From contig CAVTOG010000009.1 of assembly GCA_963736325.1 (NCBI GenBank), forward strand, positions 992,001 to 1,056,000: 64,000 nucleotides of DNA, in the 5' to 3' direction. The notes under the pieces were generated by a model, which saw only the letters and a program-made list of their open reading frames with translations, ran no database searches and was not told where the DNA came from. Positions 51,301 to 59,615 of the stretch are shown here, one piece after another (within the stretch, counting starts at the first letter, position 1; every line of letters begins with the position of its first letter). A program made the position numbers and the translations under genes. The DNA comes from Actinoallomurus sp963736325. Its GTDB lineage: Bacteria; Actinomycetota; Actinomycetes; Streptosporangiales; Streptosporangiaceae.

Positions 51301-52577
51301 ACCTCAACCTGATGCGCTCCTGCAGCGCCTGGCCGAGCGGCATCTGGATCGACGGCCCGCTGCGCACCGCGCCCGACGGGTCGAGCCTGTCGTGGCAGCA
51401 CTGGACCCACACGTTCTCCTACGCCCTGGTGGCGGGGGCGGGCGACTGGCGCGACGCCGGGTTCGTACGCGCCGGGCAGGAGTACAACCACGCCGTGCTG
51501 CCGCGCGTCGCGACCGCACACCCCGGCGAGCCCGTCGAGCCGGACGGCCTCGTGACGATCGAGCCGGAGAACGTCCTGCTCGCCGCCCTCAAGCCCGCCG
51601 GCAACCCCCTCGCCGCCGCCGGGTCCGGCGACGTCGACCCGGCCGACGGGGTGACCGTGCGCGTCTATGAGTCCTCGGGGCGTCCCGCGACGGCCCGGAT
51701 CAGGCTGTTCACCGGTGTGTCGGAGACCCACGTCACGGACCTGCTGGAGTCCGGCGGCGGACGCCTGCTGGACGACGGGGCCGTGGCGCTCGGCGCCTCG
51801 GACGTCGCGACGCTGCGGCTGCGCCCGGACTCGGGTGCCGCCGGCGCCGTGCGCCTGGGCCCGTCCGCCGAGCCCGTCCAGCCGGTCTACACGCGCTACT
51901 GGCTGCACAACAAGGGCCCCGCGCCGCTGGGGAACCTCCCCACGGCCGTGCACCTGTCGCCGCAGCGCCTGCACGACGCCGGCCGGATCCGCCTGACCGT
52001 GGCGGCCTCTGGTCGTCCCGCGTCCGGCCGGGTGGAACTCGTCGTCCCCGGCGGCCTCACCGTCGAGGCGCCGCCGCTGGACTACGACCTCGCCCCGGGC
52101 GAGCACGCCGAGTTCGACCTCCACGTCGCGACCTCCGGCGCGCCCGAGGGGACGTACTTCGTCGGCGCGAGGATCCACGACGACCTCGGCCAGGTCCTGG
52201 AAGACGTCGTGACCGTCGACGTCGGCCAGGCCTCGGCCACCGACCCGCTGGGCGTCACGATCGTGTCCGAGCCCCTCCGGCTGCGGCCGGGCGGCGAGGG
52301 CGAGATCGCCGTCCGGCTCCGCAACGACGCCGCCGCGCCCATCACCGGCGAGGCGCAGCTGACGAGCCCGTACGGCACGTGGGGCCCGTCGGCGAGCGTG
52401 GAGATCGGCCCGTGGACCCGCGGCTTCGAGGTCGCCCCCGGCGCGGAGGTCCGCGTGCCGTTCGACGTGCGCGCCGCCGCGGACGCGAAGCCGGGCGCGT
52501 GGTGGGCGCTGGTCAAGGTCGCCTACTTCGGCCGTCTGCATTACACCGAGACCGTCGCCGTCGAGGTGATCGGGTAG
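48396..52577 (+). CDS. GH38 alpha-mannosidase, large form, 1393 aa
   Basis: An N-terminal beta domain of about 100 residues precedes the GH38 catalytic part: MVSHFHYDPVWWNTQGAFTE at about 110 (zinc His and Asp), AWMLDVFGHDPAYPGLMADA at about 240 (nucleophile Asp region) and AFGAHHDAITGSESDQVYAD near 465. Beta-sandwich domains follow (TEIPGEQAGNQAFTVTADPA, VDFRTHVGGSIGQDRLL). Near 815-850 comes an unusual GVTATFGLPGGSRYGSLDV segment, and a C-terminal NEW3-like domain (VVPGGLTVEAPPLDYDLAPG). The start is TTG 48396 with GGAGGA at 48385-48390; no signal peptide, so it is cytoplasmic and trims imported oligosaccharides. It is longer than most bacterial GH38 enzymes (about 800-1050). Confidence 0.9.
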   Translation: MRITAIESTDRFIGSAHQPRQLVRVTISADAPAGEVRVAVNGPAVSTPEPTVVAGLTAGETCVAEVGVRLSEPVTEGSVRRVTAVADSDDARVTAEGEVTAAVTGWTMWMVSHFHYDPVWWNTQGAFTENWYDLPAAEGQRPPEVKTAFDLVRAHLDAARHDDDYKFVLAEVDYLKPYWDVFPEDRADLKRFLAEDRIEIVGGNYNEPNTNLTHPESTIRNAVYGIGYQRDVAGGDPRSAWMLDVFGHDPAYPGLMADAGLTSSAWARGPFHMWGPNRHVGDNTRMEFPAEFEWISPTGRGLLTSYMANHYGAGWAMEEQAKTLEEAAEIAYGQFSELSPVAATRNVMLPVGADHVIPSRWCTEVHRDWNKRYVWPRFVVGLPRDFFGAVRTELGPKRPSPQTRDMNPVYTGKDVSYIDTKQAQRAAEVAVLDAERLATLGSLTGAAYPSEALDRAWRQLAFGAHHDAITGSESDQVYADLLGGWREAYELGDTVRNAAIDHLAARVDTSGEGRPVIAANTLSWRRDGITTVRLTFENGPRGVRLVDDSGADVPAVAEGVVRSGGGLAEITLTFLARDVPGLGYRIYRVLDSDDVPGGWTEIPGEQAGNQAFTVTADPARGGALTSIRDLRAGRELLRPGGLGGELVRQEEYPTHPTWGEGPWHLLPKGPGRRSGELTATVRAEECAIGRRLVTVTSMDELTVTGEVLLWDGVDRVDFRTHVGGSIGQDRLLRVGFDLDVPGALPVSEVGFAAIGRPYGFPDADVAEDLWTLDSPAHTWTGLSATARIVLTGDDGSRQAHAIGVAEVVGEDDGEQVRALLAALVAQGVTATFGLPGGSRYGSLDVDSNLPDVRIVLGGPETNAFAAEVLQAAGPAYLEALEASGRVFVPPARPMSEVWEPGADLRGARDLPVLIVRDAASLSEDLSDAEISVARPGDLPGTGVPADHYSVALLNTGTPGTVAKLGEALYLNLMRSCSAWPSGIWIDGPLRTAPDGSSLSWQHWTHTFSYALVAGAGDWRDAGFVRAGQEYNHAVLPRVATAHPGEPVEPDGLVTIEPENVLLAALKPAGNPLAAAGSGDVDPADGVTVRVYESSGRPATARIRLFTGVSETHVTDLLESGGGRLLDDGAVALGASDVATLRLRPDSGAAGAVRLGPSAEPVQPVYTRYWLHNKGPAPLGNLPTAVHLSPQRLHDAGRIRLTVAASGRPASGRVELVVPGGLTVEAPPLDYDLAPGEHAEFDLHVATSGAPEGTYFVGARIHDDLGQVLEDVVTVDVGQASATDPLGVTIVSEPLRLRPGGEGEIAVRLRNDAAAPITGEAQLTSPYGTWGPSASVEIGPWTRGFEVAPGAEVRVPFDVRAAADAKPGAWWALVKVAYFGRLHYTETVAVEVIG

Positions 52578-52815
52578 GACCGCCCCGCCCGGTGCGCGCT
52601 GTCATGGCGGGGCCGCGCGCATCGGGACGGGGCAGCGAGAGGTATTGACGCCCGGACGGCGCAGAGTGCGTCCTCGGGGACGCAGGGCCGCCGCGGCGCA
52701 TCGCGCCGACCGCCCGCGGACCGCTTCGGAATGGGCGGCGGAACTGCTTCACGGCTGTCCGTGACATCGTGCTCCTGTAGCCGAAAGCGGCATTCCGGCG
52801 GAAAGGGGGCAGGTC

Positions 52816-54975
52816 ATGCGGTCGCCGTCCACGTCGCTGCGGAAGATGTTCGCCGAGTCCAAAGGGCGTGCCGCGCCCGTCTACGGGGCGGTCATGGCCG
52901 CCGGGATCGGTGTTCCGCTGGTCGTCGGCGTCGTCACCGGGCGTACCGCTGAGAGCCAGCTGGTCGCGCTCGGTGCCTTCTACGTGGGGGTCGGCGCGCC
53001 GCAGGGTCCGTACGGCTCGCGGGTCCGGTCGATGCTCACGGCCGTCGCCGTCGTCACGGTGTGCTCGTGGCTCGGCGGGGCGCTCAGCGGGCATCCGTGG
53101 CCCGCCGTCGTGGTGGTCTCCCTCGTGGCGGCCCTCGGCGCCGCGATTCCCTGGGTGGGCCCGATCGCCAGCCTGTGCACGCTCGTGGCGGCGCTGCGGC
53201 CGGAGGCCGGCCCGGCCTTGTTCAACGGAGTCCTGGCGACCACCGGCGGGCTGTGGGTCTCGTTGCTTCTGCTGGGGCCCTGGATCACCCGCCGGCTCCA
53301 GCCGCTGCGCGAGTCGCTGGCCGGCGCGGCCGAGTCCGTGGCCGGGGCCGTCGAGGTGCTGGCCGGCCAGGACGGCGAGGACTGGTACGACCGGCGGGAG
53401 GAGGCGTACGCGGCGTTGCGGTCGGCGTCGGCGACGTACGGGCTCTACCTCGGCGGAGGCCGTGACCAGCACGATCGCCTGGAGCGGCTGATCGAGGCGA
53501 TGCGGCGGGCGATGGACCACACCGTCGCGCTGCGGTCGCTCATGCTCGCGGTGCGCCGCAGGTCGCCGCCGGAGGCGTGGCTGAGCGAGTGCCGCATCAC
53601 CGTGGGCGCGCTGGCGGCGAGGATGCGTGCGCTCGCCGAGGCGATCGAGAGGGGCGGCGGCGCGGCCGTGCCCGAGGACTCGGTCCAGCTCGACCGGCTC
53701 ACGCGGGTGACCGAGGACGTACGCCGCGACTGGCTCGAAGGGCGCACCGACGTGGTCGCGACCGCCCTGGTCCTGCAAGTACGCCGTGCCGTGCGCCGCG
53801 TCGCGGCGAACGCCGACGGTATGGCCGAGATCATGTCGCACGGGCTGCGGCTCGGGGTGTTCGCCCCACGGCTGCCCGAGCGTCCGGAGGGCGGCTGGGG
53901 CCGGTTCAAGGACGCGGTCGCGGACCGTTCGCCGGGGTTCCGGCACGCCGCGCGCGTCGGGGCGGCGATCGCGATCTCCACCTCGCTCGCCTTCGGGCTG
54001 CACCTGCCCCACCCGCACTGGCTGACGCTCCCCGTCCTGTTCACGCTTCGGGACTCCTACGGCGACACGGTGTCGATGGTGCTGCAGCGGATCGCCGGCA
54101 CCGTGCTGGGCGCGACCGGCGCGGCGTTCACCCTGTTCCTGGCCCCGGGCCAGCCCACGCTCATCGCGCTCATCGTCGTGGGCGCGGCGGTCGGGTTCAC
54201 CGTCAAGCCGAGCATCCCGGCGTACTGGATCGTGTTCAGCACTCCGATGATCATGCTTATGGTCGACTTCTCCGCGCCGCTGACCTGGAGGGACGCGCTG
54301 TGGCGGATCGGGCTGACGTTCGGGGGCGGCCTGCTCGCCGTGGCGGCCGCCCGGCTGCTGTGGCCGGCGGGCACGGCCCGTACGCTGCCGCGCGCGCTGA
54401 CCGGGTTGCTGTACCGCCACGCCGAGGCCGCGCGTACGGTCGCGGCGCGGCTGGAGGGCGAGGAGGACGCGCCGGTCCTCGACCGGCTCTCGGAGGCCGT
54501 GGACGCCGCGCAGGAGGTCGGCCGGGCGGCCGACCGGCTGGAGAGCGAGCCCGTGCCCCCCGAGGAACTGGTCGGGCGGCTGAGAGAGGCCACCGGCGCG
54601 GCGCAGCGCGTACGCGATCACCTGCGGACCCTGATGACCTTCACCGAGGAGGAGCCGCCCGACATCGGGCCCATCCCCGTCATCCTGGAGAGCGTCGCCG
54701 ACTACCTGGACCAGGACGCCGGCGAACGGAACGGTCCCGCTCCCGATCTCGACCTGGACGACCTGTGGGACGAGCTCGGCGAGCACCTGTCGAGCCTGGA
54801 CGAGCGGCGCCGTGCCGAGCTCGCCGGCGACGTGGACGCCGACGCGGTCACGCAGCTGCGCCGGTCGCTCGTCGACGTCGCGGCGGCGCGGCACGCCGTA
54901 CACGCCCTGATCACCGACGCGGAAGGCCTCAGGCGGGCGGCACAGGACTCAGATGGCCCGGCGGTGACGGCGTGA
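52816..54975 (+). CDS. FUSC-family (aromatic acid exporter-like) membrane protein, 719 aa
   Basis: Two hydrophobic blocks, residues about 20-165 (AVMAAGIGVPLVVGVVTGR, VVVVSLVAALGAAIPWVGPI) and 375-515 (AARVGAAIAISTSLAFGLHL, LTLPVLFTLRDSYGDTVSMV, GTVLGATGAAFTLFLAPGQP), are each followed by a long helical cytoplasmic region. This two-block layout is the FUSC/ArAE type seen in YccS and plant fusaric-acid-type transporters. ATG 52816 follows a GGAAAGGGGG. Substrate is unknown. The 238 bp upstream contain the promoter and GC-rich repeats, no gene. Its last 27 bp overlap the convergent DUF1232 gene. Confidence 0.85.
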   Translation: MRSPSTSLRKMFAESKGRAAPVYGAVMAAGIGVPLVVGVVTGRTAESQLVALGAFYVGVGAPQGPYGSRVRSMLTAVAVVTVCSWLGGALSGHPWPAVVVVSLVAALGAAIPWVGPIASLCTLVAALRPEAGPALFNGVLATTGGLWVSLLLLGPWITRRLQPLRESLAGAAESVAGAVEVLAGQDGEDWYDRREEAYAALRSASATYGLYLGGGRDQHDRLERLIEAMRRAMDHTVALRSLMLAVRRRSPPEAWLSECRITVGALAARMRALAEAIERGGGAAVPEDSVQLDRLTRVTEDVRRDWLEGRTDVVATALVLQVRRAVRRVAANADGMAEIMSHGLRLGVFAPRLPERPEGGWGRFKDAVADRSPGFRHAARVGAAIAISTSLAFGLHLPHPHWLTLPVLFTLRDSYGDTVSMVLQRIAGTVLGATGAAFTLFLAPGQPTLIALIVVGAAVGFTVKPSIPAYWIVFSTPMIMLMVDFSAPLTWRDALWRIGLTFGGGLLAVAAARLLWPAGTARTLPRALTGLLYRHAEAARTVAARLEGEEDAPVLDRLSEAVDAAQEVGRAADRLESEPVPPEELVGRLREATGAAQRVRDHLRTLMTFTEEEPPDIGPIPVILESVADYLDQDAGERNGPAPDLDLDDLWDELGEHLSSLDERRRAELAGDVDADAVTQLRRSLVDVAAARHAVHALITDAEGLRRAAQDSDGPAVTA

Positions 54976-55326
54976 CATCTCCTGGCCGACGGCGAACACC
55001 AGCCAGCTGAAGGCGGTGGCGTCGTCGACGACGCCGATCGGGAGGAGGAAGTCCGGGATGATGTCGATGGGGGAGAGGATGTAGACGACCGCGAGGATCA
55101 TCGCGATCATCTTGCCCTTGCTCGTGCGGTAAGCGCGGTCCTGCATGCCATCTACGACGCGGCGGCCCCGCCCGCGGTTCAGCCGCGTGATGCCGGCGAC
55201 GAGCAGGACGGCGCCGAGGACCATCGCGATGACGCCGGACAACCGCATGGCGCCCGTGATGTCGCCGCCGACGGCGAACGTCAGGAGCGCGCCGACGAAG
55301 AGCACGAGCGTGCCGGGCCAGACCAT
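54949..55326 (-). CDS. DUF1232 (YkvA-like) membrane protein, 125 aa
   Basis: The C-terminal half is DUF1232: AMILAVVYILSPIDIIPDFL and LPIGVVDDATAFSWLVFAVG. In front is a two-helix membrane part (GTLVLFVGALLTFAVGGDI and LSGVIAMVLGAVLLVAGITR) that looks like DUF6458, joined by a basic linker. ATG 55326 follows GGAGGAACAC. Function unknown; DUF1232 proteins are small membrane proteins found widely in bacteria. Convergent with the FUSC gene, overlapping by 27 bp. Confidence 0.85.
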   Translation of the reverse strand: MVWPGTLVLFVGALLTFAVGGDITGAMRLSGVIAMVLGAVLLVAGITRLNRGRGRRVVDGMQDRAYRTSKGKMIAMILAVVYILSPIDIIPDFLLPIGVVDDATAFSWLVFAVGQEMSRRHRRAI

Positions 55327-55470
55327 GTGTTCCTCCGAGTCTCTAGGCCGTTATCTCCCTGCTTTTGACTTTCACTCCGGTACACCGGTGCCATCGCCGG
55401 CGCACTTTCGCCGATGAGCAGGACGCGAGAGGGTGGATGGACAGGAGTCTCGGATTGGGAGGGTACTGAC

Positions 55471-56679
55471 ATGGCGTTGGACGTGGCAGCGATTCGCGCG
55501 GCCTACCCCGCGTTGCGGGACGGAGCCGCCTACCTCGACGGTGCGGCCGGCACCCAGGTGCCCGAGCCGGTCTTCGAAACGATCGCGGCGGCGTACCGGA
55601 ACGGGATCAGCAACGTCGGCGGGGTGTTCGCGGCGAGCGAGCGCTCGGACCTCATCGTGGCCGAGTGCCGCAGGGCCGTCGCCGACCTCGTCGGCGGCGA
55701 TCCCGGCGGCGTGGTCCTGGGAGCCAACAGCACGACCCTGATCTACCGCTTCTCCCAGACGCTCGCCAAGACGTGGCGCCCGGGCGACGAGGTCGTGGTC
55801 TCGCGCCTGGACCACGACTCGAACGTACGGCCCTGGGTGCAGGCCGCGGCCTCCGCCGGCGCCGTGGTCCGCTGGGCCGAGGTGGACCCGGTGACGGGAG
55901 AGCTGGCGGCCGGGCAGTACGAGGACCTGGTCGGCGAGCGGACGCGGCTGGTCGCCGTCACGGCGGCCAGCAACATCCTCGGCACCCGGCCCGACGTCGC
56001 CGCGATCAGCGCGATCGCGCACGCGGCCGGCGCGCTCACCTACGTGGACGGCGTGCACGCCACCCCGCACGGCCCGGTCGACGTCACCGCGCTGGGCGCC
56101 GACTTCTACGCCACCAGCGCCTACAAGTGGTCCGGCCCGCACATCGGCGCGGTCGCGGCCTCCCCGGCCCTCCTGGACCTCCTGCGGCCGGACAAGCTCG
56201 ACTGCTCGTCCGACACGGTGCCGGAGCGGTTCGAGACCGGCACCGCGCCGTTCGCCGACCTGGCCGGCGTCACGGCCGCCGTGGAGCACCTGGCCGGCCT
56301 CGACGCCGCGGCGTCCGGCTCCCGCCGCGAGCGCCTGCTCGTCTCCATGGCGGCCGTCGAGGCGTACGAGCAGGAGCTGTTCGGCGTGATGGCGCGCGGG
56401 CTGGAGGAGATGCCGCACGTCACCCTCTACGGCAAGCCCACGCGCCGTACCGCGACCGCCTACTTCCGTGTGGCCGGGCGCACTCCGAAGGAGGTCGCCG
56501 AGCACCTCGCAAGCCGAGGCGTCAACGTCTGGCACGGTCACAACTACGCCTGGGAGCTGACCGAGGTGCTGGGCCTGCGCGACACCGGCGGCGCCGTACG
56601 CGCCGGGCTGGTCCACTACAACGACCGTTCGGACGTCGACCGCCTGCTCGCCGGTGTCGCCGAGCTGGCGGCGGGCTAG
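55471..56679 (+). CDS. cysteine-desulfurase-like class V aminotransferase, 402 aa
   Basis: PLP enzyme: YLDGAAGTQVPEPVFETIAA, VVLGANSTTLIYRFSQTLAK, TYVDGVHATPHGPVDVTALG, the PLP lysine in YATSAYKWSGPHIGAVAASP, and FETGTAPFADLAGVTAAVEH. The last part, GVNVWHGHNYAWELTEVLGL, is typical of the 'cysteine desulfurase-like protein' subgroup. It lacks a clear catalytic Cys loop near the end, so sulfur transfer is uncertain; it may act as a different lyase or aminotransferase. ATG 55471 with GGAGGG. First gene of an operon with LysR and dipeptidase genes. Confidence 0.88.
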   Translation: MALDVAAIRAAYPALRDGAAYLDGAAGTQVPEPVFETIAAAYRNGISNVGGVFAASERSDLIVAECRRAVADLVGGDPGGVVLGANSTTLIYRFSQTLAKTWRPGDEVVVSRLDHDSNVRPWVQAAASAGAVVRWAEVDPVTGELAAGQYEDLVGERTRLVAVTAASNILGTRPDVAAISAIAHAAGALTYVDGVHATPHGPVDVTALGADFYATSAYKWSGPHIGAVAASPALLDLLRPDKLDCSSDTVPERFETGTAPFADLAGVTAAVEHLAGLDAAASGSRRERLLVSMAAVEAYEQELFGVMARGLEEMPHVTLYGKPTRRTATAYFRVAGRTPKEVAEHLASRGVNVWHGHNYAWELTEVLGLRDTGGAVRAGLVHYNDRSDVDRLLAGVAELAAG

Positions 56680-56690
56680 AACCGCTCGTC

Positions 56691-57578
56691 ATGGAACTCC
56701 GTCAGCTGGAGTACTTCGTCGCCGTGGCCGAGGAGGGGAGCTTCACCCGTGCCGCAGCGCGGGTGCACGTCGCCCAGCCGGGAGTGAGCGCCCAGATCCG
56801 GCGGCTCGAACGCGAATTCGGCCAGCCCCTGCTCGACCGGTCGGGCCGCACGGTCCGCCTGACGGATGTCGGCGCCGCCGTGCTCCCGTACGCGCGGGCC
56901 GCGCTCGGCGCGGTCGAGGGGGCGCGGCTGGCCGTCGACGAGCTGACCGGGCTGCTGCGCGGCCACGTCGCGGTGGGAATGGTGACGTCCTGCTCCTTCA
57001 CCGAGCTGTTCGTTCTGCTGGCCGACTTCCACCGCGACCACCCCGCCGTGGAGATCACCCTGTCCGAGGCCAACTCCGACCGGCTGCTGGCGGACGTCCT
57101 GGACGGGCGGCTCGACATGGCGCTGGTCGGCCTCGCGACTCCGCCGCCCGCCGGGGTCGAGACCCAGGTGATCGTGGACGAGGCGCTCATCGCAGCCGTC
57201 GGCACGGACGACCCCCTCGCGACGCGGTCCGAGATCACGCTCGACGCTCTCCGCGACCGGGCGCTGATCAGCCTTCCGCGCGGCACCGGCCTGCGCGCCC
57301 GCCTCGACGGGGCCTGCGCCAAGGCCGGTTTCCAGCCGCGCATCGCCTTCGAGGCCAGCGACCCGTACATCCTCGCCCAGCTCGCCGTGCGCGGCCTCGG
57401 CGTCGCGATCCTGCCCGAGTCGGCCGCCACCGACCTCGACCTGCACCGGCTCGCCTTCACCCGGCCGGGGCTGCGGTCCCATATCGAGCTGGCCTGGAGG
57501 TCGGCTGGGCCGTCCGGACCGGCAGCGAACGCGTTGATCGGCCGGGCCCGCGAGGTGCTGATCGCCGCCGAGACATGA
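56691..57578 (+). CDS. LysR-family regulator, 295 aa
   Basis: N-terminal winged helix MELRQLEYFVAVAEEGSFTR, AAARVHVAQPGVSAQIRRLE, REFGQPLLDRSGRTVRLTDV; then a type 2 periplasmic-binding-protein fold (GHVAVGMVTSCSFTELFVLL, LAVRGLGVAILPESAATDLD). It starts 11 bp after the aminotransferase stop and ends 42 bp before the dipeptidase start, in the same direction. It is unusual for a LysR gene to lie inside the operon it may control. Effector unknown. Confidence 0.9.
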   Translation: MELRQLEYFVAVAEEGSFTRAAARVHVAQPGVSAQIRRLEREFGQPLLDRSGRTVRLTDVGAAVLPYARAALGAVEGARLAVDELTGLLRGHVAVGMVTSCSFTELFVLLADFHRDHPAVEITLSEANSDRLLADVLDGRLDMALVGLATPPPAGVETQVIVDEALIAAVGTDDPLATRSEITLDALRDRALISLPRGTGLRARLDGACAKAGFQPRIAFEASDPYILAQLAVRGLGVAILPESAATDLDLHRLAFTRPGLRSHIELAWRSAGPSGPAANALIGRAREVLIAAET

Positions 57579-57620
57579 GTATCTATGCTCGATGAGCCAT
57601 CCCGACGAGTGAGGACGCCG

Positions 57621-58823
57621 ATGACCTACGCAGTGGACCCCGCCGTGCTGGAACGCGCACGCGCGCTGCTCGCCGCCCATCCCGTGGTGGACGGCCACAA
57701 CGACCTTCCGTGGGAACTGCGTGTGCAGGTCCGCTACGACCTCGACCGCTGTGACATCGCCGTCGACCAGAGCGCGACCCTGCACACCGACCTGGCCCGG
57801 CTGCGGGCCGGCGGCGTCGGCGCCCAGTTCTGGTCGGTCTTCGTGCCCTCCGATCTCGAGGACGACCGGGCGGTCAGCGCCACTCTGGAGCAGATGGACT
57901 GCGTACGCGCCCTGGCCGACCGTTACCCGGACGACCTGCGGCTCGCCTTCACCGCCGACGACGTCGAGGAGGCGCGGAAGCAGGGGCGAATCGCCTCCCT
58001 GATGGGCGCCGAGGGAGGCCACTCCATCGCCTGCTCGCTGGCCACGCTCCGCGCCCTGTACGCGCTGGGCGTCCGCTACATGACTCTGACCCACAACGAC
58101 AACACGCCGTGGGCCGACTCCGCGACCGACAAGCCGGTGGCGAACGGCCTCACTCGCTTCGGTGAGGAGGTCGTACGTGAGATGAACCGGCTGGGCATGC
58201 TGGTCGACCTCTCGCACGTCGCCCCCGACACCATGCGGGACGCCCTGCGGGTCACCCGCGCGCCGGTGATCTTCTCCCACTCGTCCTCGCGCGCGATCTG
58301 CGACCACCCGCGCAACATCCCCGACGACGTGCTGGCGGGTCTCGCGGCCAACGGCGGCGTGGCGATGGCCACCTTCGTGCCGGGCTTCGTGCTGCCCGCG
58401 GCGGCCGAGTGGAACAAGGCGGCCGACGCGAACATCCACGCCCACGGCTTCCACCGGCGGGACTCCACGCCCGAGGCCGTGGAGATCCATAAGGCGTTCA
58501 CGGCCGCCAACCCGCGGCCCGTCGCGACCGTGGCGACCATCGCCGACCACCTGGACCACATGCGCGAGGTGGCCGGCGTCGACCACATCGGCATCGGCGG
58601 AGACTACGACGGCACCGCCTTCACCCCGGCGGGCCTCGAAGACGTCTCCGGCTACCCCAACTTGATCGCGGAACTGCTCGTACGGGGCTGGTCCGAGGCC
58701 GACTTGTCGAAGCTGACCTGGGGAAACGCGGTTCGCGTCCTCCGCGCGGCCGAGAACGCCGCCGAGGAGCTGCGCCGTACGGAGAAGCCCTCGATCGCCA
58801 CGATCGATCAACTCGACGCCTGA
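57621..58823 (+). CDS. peptidase M19 (membrane/renal dipeptidase family), 400 aa
   Basis: Zinc dipeptidase barrel: PVVDGHNDLPWELRVQVRYD (HxD), ASLMGAEGGHSIACSLATLR, YMTLTHNDNTPWADSATDKP, MLVDLSHVAPDTMRDALRVT, PVIFSHSSSRAICDHPRNIP, HIGIGGDYDGTAFTPAGLED. Cytoplasmic, no signal peptide. It hydrolyses dipeptides, in some bacteria including those with D-residues. With the class V aminotransferase-like gene upstream it may handle amino-acid-derived compounds; the precise substrate is unknown. ATG 57621 follows GAGGACGCCG. A perfect palindrome follows the stop. Confidence 0.92.
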   Translation: MTYAVDPAVLERARALLAAHPVVDGHNDLPWELRVQVRYDLDRCDIAVDQSATLHTDLARLRAGGVGAQFWSVFVPSDLEDDRAVSATLEQMDCVRALADRYPDDLRLAFTADDVEEARKQGRIASLMGAEGGHSIACSLATLRALYALGVRYMTLTHNDNTPWADSATDKPVANGLTRFGEEVVREMNRLGMLVDLSHVAPDTMRDALRVTRAPVIFSHSSSRAICDHPRNIPDDVLAGLAANGGVAMATFVPGFVLPAAAEWNKAADANIHAHGFHRRDSTPEAVEIHKAFTAANPRPVATVATIADHLDHMREVAGVDHIGIGGDYDGTAFTPAGLEDVSGYPNLIAELLVRGWSEADLSKLTWGNAVRVLRAAENAAEELRRTEKPSIATIDQLDA

Positions 58824-58824
58824 C

Positions 58825-58882
58825 GCAATAGGCAGAACGCCCGGACGGCCGCATGCGGCCGTCCGGGCGTTCTGCCTATTGC
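58825..58882. terminator. perfect 58-bp palindrome behind the dipeptidase gene
   Basis: Both 29-base arms match exactly with no loop: the sequence begins GCAATAGGCAGAACGCCCGG, has GCATGC at its centre, and ends CTGCCTATTGC. It starts 1 bp after the dipeptidase stop. As RNA it would make a very stable hairpin and could end transcription. A smaller inverted repeat, CCACTTGA (58883-58890) and TCAAGTGG (58922-58929), follows at once. No T-run. Confidence 0.8.
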
Positions 58883-58963
58883 CCACTTGATCTATCGGAC
58901 GTAACTTTCGTTCGTTCGCAGTCAAGTGGCTGTAAAAAAGGTACGAGAGTTGGAGGCACCGCC

Positions 58964-59272
58964 ATGCCCCACGTACGCAAGGCCGCCGCGATCGGCCTGG
59001 CCGCCGCGTCGATCGGCCTGCTGACCGGAGGTCTGGCCGCACCGGCCTCCGCCGGTGCGGGAACGGTCCACTACTGGACCATCTGCGAGACGACCAGTCA
59101 GTACGCCAACCTGCACGCCCAGGACTTGATCCGCGTCCTGCCGCTCCACCGTGAGGTCGGCTACAACGGCAACTCCGCCTCCGGCTGGTCGATGGTGCTC
59201 GCCTACGGCGCGCCGGACCCCGACTGGGGATATGTCCTCAGCAGCTGCATCGCGCCCGACCCGCGTTACTGA
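58964..59272 (+). CDS. small secreted SH3-like protein, 102 aa
   Basis: Signal peptide AAAIGLAAASIGLLTGGLAA ending PASAGA. The mature 70 residues are Tyr/Trp-rich with two Cys (TICETTSQYANLHAQDLIRV, YVLSSCIAPDPRY), like bacterial SH3 cell-wall-binding domains. It is the first of two related small genes; the second follows 20 bp later. ATG 58964 follows GGAGGCACCGCC. Probably surface or cell-wall located; function unknown. Confidence 0.75.
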   Translation: MPHVRKAAAIGLAAASIGLLTGGLAAPASAGAGTVHYWTICETTSQYANLHAQDLIRVLPLHREVGYNGNSASGWSMVLAYGAPDPDWGYVLSSCIAPDPRY

Positions 59273-59292
59273 CGGAAGAGAGGGCCACACTT

Positions 59293-59610
59293 ATGTCAAG
59301 TCGCATGTTCACGGTCGGGCTCGCGCTCAGCGCCGTTCTCACCGCCGGAGCCGCCACCGCCGTACCCGCCATGGCCGCCCCGGCGGTACGTGCCGGAACG
59401 ACCGCCGTGTACCCGAATCTGACGCGCATGCACGTGTGCGCGGAAAACCTCTACGTCCGTGAGTCGGCCGCGGGCCGGGCCATCGGCACGCTGTTCAACG
59501 GCGACACGTTCGACGTGGAGCGCTACAGTCCGTCGGGCGAATGGGCCTACGGCATGGCGTACGGCCACGTGAACCAGCACGGCTGGGTCATGTCCGCCTA
59601 CCTCTGCTGA
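59293..59610 (+). CDS. small secreted SH3-like protein, 105 aa
   Basis: Signal peptide FTVGLALSAVLTAGAATAVP ending PAMAAPA. The mature part reads LTRMHVCAENLYVRESAAGR, AIGTLFNGDTFDVERY and GHVNQHGWVMSAYLC. LYVRESAAG-x-x-IGTL-x-xGD is the start of an SH3_3-type domain, and the end WVMSAYLC matches too. Related in plan to the preceding gene, with one Cys near each end. Probably co-transcribed with it. Confidence 0.78.
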   Translation: MSSRMFTVGLALSAVLTAGAATAVPAMAAPAVRAGTTAVYPNLTRMHVCAENLYVRESAAGRAIGTLFNGDTFDVERYSPSGEWAYGMAYGHVNQHGWVMSAYLC

Positions 59611-59615
59611 TGTGA

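Noticed and set aside
47592..52541. A 1649-codon open frame on the minus strand opposite the permease and mannosidase genes
   Set aside because: It is the mirror of high-GC codons on the plus strand, rich in Arg, Gly, Val and Asp with no domain; the plus-strand frames have clear family matches.
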